From CAINEC01 sp046073825 (GTDB taxonomy: Bacteria; Bacteroidota; Bacteroidia; AKYH767-A; OLB10): a DNA stretch of 28,910 bases. Shown here piece after piece: positions 24,545-28,910 of the stretch. A program made the position numbers and the translations under genes. The notes below the pieces were generated by a model. The model was not told where the DNA came from, did not search any database, and was given only the letters and a program-made list of their open reading frames with translations. Location of the stretch: contig JBJTMY010000259.1 in assembly GCA_046073825.1 (NCBI GenBank), positions 1 to 28,910 on the forward strand, written 5' to 3'. Each line of letters opens with the position of its first letter. Within the stretch, counting starts at the first letter, position 1.

Positions 24545-25150
24545 ATGTTAGCCTTACATTATAACAAAGAAGTGATAGAAGCAGGCGTGGATGAAGCAGG
24601 GCGTGGATGTCTTGCCGGTCCTGTGGTTGCAGCGGCAGTAATTCTGCCTCCGCAAATTCAATTTGATTGGTATGATGCGCTCAACGATTCTAAGAAATTA
24701 CCAGAAACGATGCGCGATAATTTACGGGTGTTGATAGAAAAAGAATCTTTGGCATGGTCCGTTGCGATGGTGGATGCAACAGAGATTGATCGTATCAATA
24801 TTCTAAATGCTACTTATAAGGCGATGCATCTGGCTATTTCAGGATTGAAAATCCAGCCCGAGCTATTGTTGATTGATGGTAATCGTTTTAAAAAATACAA
24901 GACCACAGAGCATAAAACGATTGTGAAGGGTGATGGACTTTATCTTTCTATCGCAGCTGCTTCTATATTGGCTAAGACTCATCGCGATGAATTAATGAAA
25001 AAACTTCATGCTGAATTTCCGCAATATGCTTGGGATCGGAATAAAGCCTACGGAACCGAAGTTCATGTGAAGGCCATTATGCAGTACGGATTGACACCTT
25101 ATCATCGTAAATCGTTTCAATTAAAAGATCAACAGCTAGAACTTTTTTAA
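24545..25150 (+). CDS. rnhB: ribonuclease HII
   Basis: A 201-residue cytoplasmic endonuclease that cuts RNA in RNA-DNA hybrids and at single ribonucleotides in DNA. The start motif GVDEAGRGCLAGPVVAAAVIL is diagnostic. The four catalytic acids are present: Asp16, Glu17, Asp111 (LLIDGNRF) and Asp148 (AKTHRDEL). The C-terminus has the usual YGTEVHVKAI and LTPYHRKSF segments. Length is typical. It is divergent from the flippase with a 59-base gap and followed by a minus-strand gene. No strong terminator was found downstream. Confidence 0.97.
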   Translation: MLALHYNKEVIEAGVDEAGRGCLAGPVVAAAVILPPQIQFDWYDALNDSKKLPETMRDNLRVLIEKESLAWSVAMVDATEIDRINILNATYKAMHLAISGLKIQPELLLIDGNRFKKYKTTEHKTIVKGDGLYLSIAAASILAKTHRDELMKKLHAEFPQYAWDRNKAYGTEVHVKAIMQYGLTPYHRKSFQLKDQQLELF

Positions 25151-25203
25151 GTAAAATCCTTAATACTTCTAGCGCTAAAAAATAAATTTTAGTAGATAAA
25201 TTG

Positions 25204-26526
25204 TTAATCTTTAATCAATTTATTGATGACAATTTTACCTTTATTGGTAGTCGATTTAACTATGTAAATCCCATTTGTCAATGATTCAATTGATAGCTGA
25301 ATTTCTTTCGCATCAACAATTTGATTAATTACAGTTTGTCCTTGTAAATTTAAGACTTGAATGTTCGAAATTTCTTCAGGACTTTGAATGAATACCTGTT
25401 TGCTTGCAGGATTCGGATATAGTTTTATTGACGATTGATTGTTTTCTGAAATTCCAGTTGCGTTATTATTTCTGATTATGTTTATCGTTCTGCAATTGTC
25501 AAAATTTCGCATTAAGTCGAAATACATTCCATCCGTAAATTGTAACGAATCTACACTGTTAAGTTGTCCGTTATATAATGATGATCCAACAAGAAATTTT
25601 CCTGTGCTATAATAAAAGGTCATGTTATTCGGATTGATGGCTGAACCAGCATTTAAAGAATAGCCATTTCCAAATAAAGAAGTGCTCGATAAAATAGTGA
25701 CTGCTCCTGTTGAAGGATTTATTTTCCCCAATCGGATAGTTGCCGAATCTAACAGGGATGGATTAACGCTATTGAAATAATTTGTTCGTACTAATCCGTA
25801 AAGAGCTGTGTCCATACAGCTGTAAGTGAAATTATCAAAATGACTATTAGCAGGTAATTGCATTGCTGCATTGGAGTAAATGTTTCCTGAATACATATCC
25901 ACACCTATAAGATTAGAACCTGTGGAATAGTAATAAACCATTTGGTAAGGGTCAATAGCACTGCCCGCTAAGGCATAACCTTGTCCGATGGAATTAGGAG
26001 AAATTTGAGTGATGGTTCCTGTGGTTGTATTGATTTTTGCTAAGTATAACTCTCCAACAGTCACATTTAAAGTAGAATCGAAATAATTTCTTCTTGCTAA
26101 GCCATACATGGTACTATCGCCATGGCAAAAACGAAAATTATCGAAGTAGCTGCTAGCAATTGGATTATTGATGGATGCTTGATGAATTAATTGTCCATTG
26201 CCTAAATGCAAGGAGTTAATCATATTGTTTGAACCGACAAAAACATAGGTGGAGTCATAAGGATTTAGCGCAGCACCCGTTAAATTTATTCCCATCTGGT
26301 AGGTGTTGCTTCCAAGATTACTTACAAAACCATTGGATGTATTTACACCTCCTAGTCGAATTGTTGCAGAATCTAATACTTGATAGGTGATGCTAGAATC
26401 GAATGGATTGTAAGCAATGGAATAATAATTCTTACGAACGATTCCGTACAAATCGGTGCTCGTTTGTGCTTGGATGTTTGAGTAAATCCCCAATAAGATA
26501 CTAAGTAAGAGATAGATTTTTTTCAT
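25204..26526 (-). CDS. T9SS cargo protein with three internal repeats
   Basis: A 440-residue secreted protein of unrecognised function. Signal peptide at 1-20 (ends NIQA-QTS). Residues 26-345 hold three degenerate copies of one unit, starting LYGIVRKNYY (26), MYGLARRNYF (140) and LYGLVRTNYF (242). Each unit carries an 'INPSTG'-like turn, an 'A.(N/D)P....YY.STG' strand and a 'YSG/YNGQL' strand; this looks like propeller or beta-sandwich blades. A C-terminal T9SS type A sorting domain (about 368-440) has LYPNPAS, VLNLQGQTV, LTNGIYIVK and a final KLIKD. No catalytic residues were recognised. A -7 box (minus-strand TAAATTTG, 26549-26556) lies 22 bases upstream. Confidence 0.85.
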   Translation of the reverse strand: MKKIYLLLSILLGIYSNIQAQTSTDLYGIVRKNYYSIAYNPFDSSITYQVLDSATIRLGGVNTSNGFVSNLGSNTYQMGINLTGAALNPYDSTYVFVGSNNMINSLHLGNGQLIHQASINNPIASSYFDNFRFCHGDSTMYGLARRNYFDSTLNVTVGELYLAKINTTTGTITQISPNSIGQGYALAGSAIDPYQMVYYYSTGSNLIGVDMYSGNIYSNAAMQLPANSHFDNFTYSCMDTALYGLVRTNYFNSVNPSLLDSATIRLGKINPSTGAVTILSSTSLFGNGYSLNAGSAINPNNMTFYYSTGKFLVGSSLYNGQLNSVDSLQFTDGMYFDLMRNFDNCRTINIIRNNNATGISENNQSSIKLYPNPASKQVFIQSPEEISNIQVLNLQGQTVINQIVDAKEIQLSIESLTNGIYIVKSTTNKGKIVINKLIKD

Positions 26527-26548
26527 AGGGTAAAGGTCTTGCGTGTAC

Positions 26549-26556
26549 CAAATTTA
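26549..26556 (-). promoter_or_regulatory. -7 box before the three-repeat T9SS gene
   Basis: Minus-strand TAAATTTG, an exact TAnnTTTG match, 22 bases before the ATG at 26526. No -33 TTG at suitable distance. Confidence 0.45.
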
Positions 26557-26581
26557 AATAATTTATTGATAAATAGCCTTC

Positions 26582-26613
26582 TTGTCTTATCTATTTTGGT
26601 TTAATTACTTTTG
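26582..26613 (+). promoter_or_regulatory. promoter giving a leaderless or near-leaderless mRNA
   Basis: TTG (26582-26584) and TACTTTTG (26606-26613, exact TAnnTTTG) are 21 bases apart. The ATG at 26618 follows only 4 bases after the -7 box, so transcription should begin at or next to the start codon. The alternative TTG start at 26582 is the -33 element. Confidence 0.6.
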
Positions 26614-26617
26614 TTCA

Positions 26618-27103
26618 ATGATTGAGTTGTTAAATCTTGAGGAGGATGCAAAAAAGCAGATTAAAAAAATGATCTGGACACACTGCATTAACGTTAAAAA
26701 AACGCTTTGCAATGAGTTGTCAGAATCTGTAGTCTCTATCAAAGATTCTGTAGAGGGAAATGATAAAAGTTCTGCTGGAGATAAACATGAAACTTCCAGA
26801 GAAAATGCTAATCAAACTTTGCTGATTTATGGAGAACAAATGAAAAAGGCCATGGAGGATTTGATGTTATTGAATATGATTAAACCGGAAAAAATGTTTA
26901 CTAATGTACAGCTAGGCGCTCTGGTAGTTTTGAATGGATTGGTATTGTATATTGCTGATAATTTGAATCAATTTCCAATTAAAAATGTGTCTGTAAATAT
27001 CGTTTCTCCCAATGCGCCATTTGTGAAGCAAATACTTGGTAAAAATGTCGGATTTAAATTTTCATTTAATAACAAAGAGTATCAAATTTTAGAGGTCTTT
27101 TAG
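26618..27103 (+). CDS. GreA/GreB-like small protein of Bacteroidota
   Basis: A 161-residue cytoplasmic protein. From the chosen ATG it begins MIELLNLEEDAKKQIKK, followed by a helical segment and the motif SSAGDKHETSRENANQ (about 51-66). That motif marks a Bacteroidota family distantly like the transcript-cleavage factors GreA/GreB, which databases often mislabel '3-oxoacyl-ACP synthase'. The C-terminal half (VQLGALVVLNGLVLYIADN, then INIVSPNAPFVKQILGK-like) looks like a small beta domain, as in the Gre C-terminal domain. A role in transcription is inferred from fold similarity only. Twelve extra N-terminal residues from a TTG at 26582 were rejected because they cover the promoter. It lies 18 bases before the DUF1456 gene. 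Confidence 0.65.
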   Translation: MIELLNLEEDAKKQIKKMIWTHCINVKKTLCNELSESVVSIKDSVEGNDKSSAGDKHETSRENANQTLLIYGEQMKKAMEDLMLLNMIKPEKMFTNVQLGALVVLNGLVLYIADNLNQFPIKNVSVNIVSPNAPFVKQILGKNVGFKFSFNNKEYQILEVF

Positions 27104-27111
27104 TATTTTTG
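27104..27111 (+). promoter_or_regulatory. -7 box for the DUF1456 gene
   Basis: TATTTTTG, an exact TAnnTTTG match, starts directly after the upstream stop codon and ends 10 bases before the ATG at 27122. No -33 TTG is visible. It implies a separate transcript with a very short leader. Confidence 0.45.
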
Positions 27112-27121
27112 TCACACTATT

Positions 27122-27352
27122 ATGCTTACCAACAACGACATACTTAAAAAGCTTCGTGTGGCGCTTGAGCTTCGCGACGACGATATCATTGAAATTTTAA
27201 AGCTAAGTGATTTCGAAATTTCAAAAACGGAGTTGAGTGCTTTGTTTCGAAAAGAAGACCATCCCAATTACGTGAAATGCGGTGATCAATTATTGCGTAA
27301 TTTCCTTAACGGTTTAATTATTTACAAACGAGGACCAAGAGAAGCCCAGTAA
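27122..27352 (+). CDS. single-repeat DUF1456 protein
   Basis: A 76-residue protein matching one DUF1456 unit: NNDILKKLRVALELRDDDII, an 'EIS.TEL.ALFRKEDHPNY' middle and a CGDQLLRNFLNGL end. E. coli YehS (about 156 residues) contains two such units. This sequence resembles the second more closely, sharing the CGDQ-LR-FL-GL pattern. The protein is complete, with its own -7 box and stop codon, so it is a natural half-length form rather than a truncation. Function is unknown; it could dimerise to mimic the two-repeat protein. Its end meets the convergent gene at 27354 with no hairpin between. Confidence 0.82.
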   Translation: MLTNNDILKKLRVALELRDDDIIEILKLSDFEISKTELSALFRKEDHPNYVKCGDQLLRNFLNGLIIYKRGPREAQ

Positions 27353-27353
27353 T

Positions 27354-28067
27354 TTACTTCTTTATTTCATCTGTTGTATAGGTATAAAAGTAATGTTCAG
27401 TACAATCTCCATCTCCATTCAATTTAACCATTACTTTCCAGCGATTCTGTTCGTCTAATACATATTCTTCCATTTCTGTTAATGTTGGAATGGGTTTATC
27501 GCTTTTCAATACCCAGACTTCTGTATGTGTCTTGCTAGTGTTTTTATAAAATGATTTGTAGGTGATACAATCATTAGGACTGTAACAAGTTGTATTCAGA
27601 AATTCATTCCCCAAGGAGTCTAATACAATTCTCTGTTCAACACTTGGAATGCTGTCTCCGGCAAACGACCAATAAACAATTTTCCCTCGTAAATTCGTGT
27701 CTTTTACATGCAGAAAAGCAATTTTTAATGTTGAATCTGATTTAAATAAGGAATCGGCGAATAGCGTTTTGTTAAATTGATAATATGATTTGTTAAACCA
27801 AACTAAATCTCCATTTTTATTTCGAGCTACTTTTTTAGTTAGTTGACCATTGGAGTTGTAATCATAGGTTATATACAAGGTTGGTTCGGTCGGAACTTTA
27901 GAGAGTTTAACCTTTTTTATTAATTGCTCTTGTCGGTTATAAGTAGATACCGAAATGGTATCACAAGCTTGGTTGTCGCAGTTGCATTTTATTTCAGTGC
28001 AAACATATTGCGCATCACTTACCAATGTTCCCAATAAAACAACCATTAATAAACCCCATTTTTTCAT
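27354..28067 (-). CDS. exported protein of unknown function
   Basis: A 237-residue secreted or periplasmic protein. Signal peptide at 1-19 (MKKWGLLMVVLLGTLVSDA, before QYV). The mature N-terminus is Cys-rich (YVCTEIKCNCDNQACD), followed by beta-rich segments resembling degenerate YD-type strands (TYDYNSNGQLTKKVARNKNGD, IVLDSLGNEF, YVLDEQNRWKV). No known catalytic motif or sorting domain was recognised. There is no lipobox, and the cysteines probably form disulfides. The ATG at 28067 lies only 4 bases after a -7 box. Confidence 0.75.
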   Translation of the reverse strand: MKKWGLLMVVLLGTLVSDAQYVCTEIKCNCDNQACDTISVSTYNRQEQLIKKVKLSKVPTEPTLYITYDYNSNGQLTKKVARNKNGDLVWFNKSYYQFNKTLFADSLFKSDSTLKIAFLHVKDTNLRGKIVYWSFAGDSIPSVEQRIVLDSLGNEFLNTTCYSPNDCITYKSFYKNTSKTHTEVWVLKSDKPIPTLTEMEEYVLDEQNRWKVMVKLNGDGDCTEHYFYTYTTDEIKK

Positions 28068-28071
28068 GATG

Positions 28072-28079
28072 CAAATGTA
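28072..28079 (-). promoter_or_regulatory. -7 box 4 bases before the start codon
   Basis: Minus-strand TACATTTG, an exact TAnnTTTG match, with 4 bases to the ATG at 28067. No -33 TTG at suitable spacing. If used, the transcript is leaderless or starts within the codon. Confidence 0.45.
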
Positions 28080-28086
28080 GTGATAT

Positions 28087-28113
28087 CAAAAAAAAGGTGC
28101 TTTTCAGCACCTT
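28087..28113 (-). terminator. intrinsic terminator of the LamG/T9SS-like gene
   Basis: On the minus strand, AAGGTGC (28107-28113) and GCACCTT (28094-28100) form a 7-base stem with loop TGAAAA, followed by a run of eight T residues. It lies 4 bases past the stop of the gene ending at 28118 and just upstream of the -7 box at 28072-28079. Confidence 0.9.
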
Positions 28114-28117
28114 ACAT

Positions 28118-28910
28118 TTATTTGATGAAAATCTTACTTCGATAAATTTCATTTTCTGTCATAACCATTACCAAGTAAACTCCTGGAACAATGTGCTCAG
28201 AATTTATCACGTTAGAACTAGTTGGATTCTTAATTTCTTCAATAACCGACCCGCCACAATTATAAATGCAGATGTTTTTTAGGTCTGTTCCGTTGTTCGC
28301 ATCAATTCGGATATAGCCATCTCCGTTATATAACTGGATTTGCTGCGCATTTCCTAATTCTTGTACACCCACACTGTTGATGATAACGGGAGTTGAAATA
28401 GCGGGACATCCAATTGAATCAGTAATAGAAACCGTGTACGTTCCATTTTGCGTAACGGTATAGTTCTGAGTAGTTGCATTCGCTATGGGCTGACCGTTGT
28501 AATTCCATTGATAAGTAAATGCACTTGTTGATGAAAGATTCAATCCGTTAGCAGTAATAACAGGCATTGGTGTCGCTTGATAAAAAGGTACATTCTTAGA
28601 TAGTGTAATCGTATTAAATGTTCCAGTATTTCCACTATTTGTTTGATCAGGCACTGTAGTTCCTGAAGCAATATTAAAGTTCCAATAACCTACTAAACCT
28701 GGTGAAGTAGGAGAGATATGACGATTATATCCTGCTAATAATTCTGATTGAGGTTTAGCTATATTCCAGATTCTTACTTCATCAATTTGTCCACTGAAAT
28801 ATCGTGTTTGTGTTTGGCCAGCATCACATAAACGACCTATTCGAATTGGGAAAGCGTAATTAGGGTTGATTGTTCCATGAAAGTAACTAGATGCTACTTG
28901 TGTCCCATTC
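28118..28910 (-). CDS. LamG-domain protein with variant T9SS-like C-terminus (5' partial)
   Basis: The frame is open from the stop at 28118 to the window edge, so at least 264 residues are seen and the N-terminus is missing; the GTG at 28654 is internal. The visible N-terminal ~90 residues are a LamG/concanavalin A-like domain (INPNYAFPIRIG, FSGQIDEVRIWNIAKPQSELL, LVGYWNFN). An Ig/PKD-like domain follows (FTYQWNYNGQPI, GTYTVSITDSIGCP). The last ~80 residues look like a sorting domain (IVPGVYLVMV, ending SKIFIK), but the usual PNP motif near its start is replaced by LYNGDGYIRI. Probably a secreted adhesin or glycan-binding surface protein. A strong terminator follows. Confidence 0.85.
   Translation of the reverse strand, partial: NGTQVASSYFHGTINPNYAFPIRIGRLCDAGQTQTRYFSGQIDEVRIWNIAKPQSELLAGYNRHISPTSPGLVGYWNFNIASGTTVPDQTNSGNTGTFNTITLSKNVPFYQATPMPVITANGLNLSSTSAFTYQWNYNGQPIANATTQNYTVTQNGTYTVSITDSIGCPAISTPVIINSVGVQELGNAQQIQLYNGDGYIRIDANNGTDLKNICIYNCGGSVIEEIKNPTSSNVINSEHIVPGVYLVMVMTENEIYRSKIFIK

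Noticed and set aside
25175..25192. CTAAAA/TTTTAG hairpin between rnhB and the three-repeat gene
   Set aside because: The stem is six bases and almost pure A-T, too weak to call a terminator.
26618..27103. Reading the GreA/B-like gene as a 3-oxoacyl-ACP synthase
   Set aside because: Far too short for a ketosynthase and no Cys-His-His active site; that label is a known database artefact for this family.
28118..28654. Starting the last gene at the GTG at 28654
   Set aside because: The frame continues upstream to the window edge and encodes an evident LamG domain, so the gene is 5' partial and the GTG is internal.
1..28910. tRNA genes, CRISPR arrays, insertion sequences, phage genes or a defence island
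   Set aside because: No cloverleaf, spaced direct repeats, transposase, integrase or nuclease-helicase gene was seen; the gene content is typical chromosomal envelope and housekeeping functions.

Overview
The window looks like an ordinary chromosomal stretch of a low-GC, free-living member of the Bacteroidota (Flavobacteriia/Sphingobacteriia-like). Four things point there: three proteins end in, or resemble, type IX secretion (T9SS) sorting domains; there is a TonB-dependent receptor, a DPP IV-type S9 peptidase and a TPR/propeller/OmpA protein; Shine-Dalgarno sequences are mostly absent; and TAnnTTTG -7 promoter boxes recur just upstream of start codons. I see no tRNA, rRNA, CRISPR array, insertion sequence, phage or plasmid gene. 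No intergenic stretch exceeds about 200 bases.

Layout. 1-2431: TonB-dependent receptor, preceded by a possible 25-codon His-rich micro-ORF and followed by a strong two-way terminator. 2430-7516: DPP IV-like peptidase (minus), divergent from a plus-strand trio: DUF4412/GLPGLI-like exported protein, small SdpI-like membrane protein and M61 peptidase with a PDZ domain. 7517-12019: two minus-strand genes, a TPR + propeller + OmpA envelope protein whose domain order matches the T9SS protein PorE, and a large T9SS cargo protein of the choice-of-anchor B type. 12208-14241: M13 metallopeptidase, separated by a two-way terminator from typA/bipA (minus). 16302-18259: FAD/NAD(P)-binding protein and an Rrf2 regulator with four cysteines. 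18332-20515: lpxD-type acyltransferase and a SpoIIE/RsbU-type phosphatase. 20492-24485: surface polysaccharide assembly genes (Wzy/ligase-like, Wzz-like, Wzx-like flippase), divergent from rnhB. 25204-28910: a T9SS cargo protein with three internal repeats, a GreA/B-like small protein, a one-repeat DUF1456 protein, an unrecognised exported protein, and the 3' part of a LamG-domain gene running off the window.

Taken together, most genes serve the cell envelope: outer-membrane uptake, exported peptide degradation (S9, M61 and M13 peptidases), T9SS-exported surface proteins, lipid A and polysaccharide assembly. Housekeeping genes (typA, rnhB) and signalling/regulatory genes (Rrf2, PP2C phosphatase) are interspersed. 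I found no clearly novel multi-gene system. The points most worth following up are the very short or absent 5' leaders, apparent TTG starts that fall inside promoter boxes, the His-rich micro-ORF before the receptor, and the PorE-like gene beside T9SS cargo.
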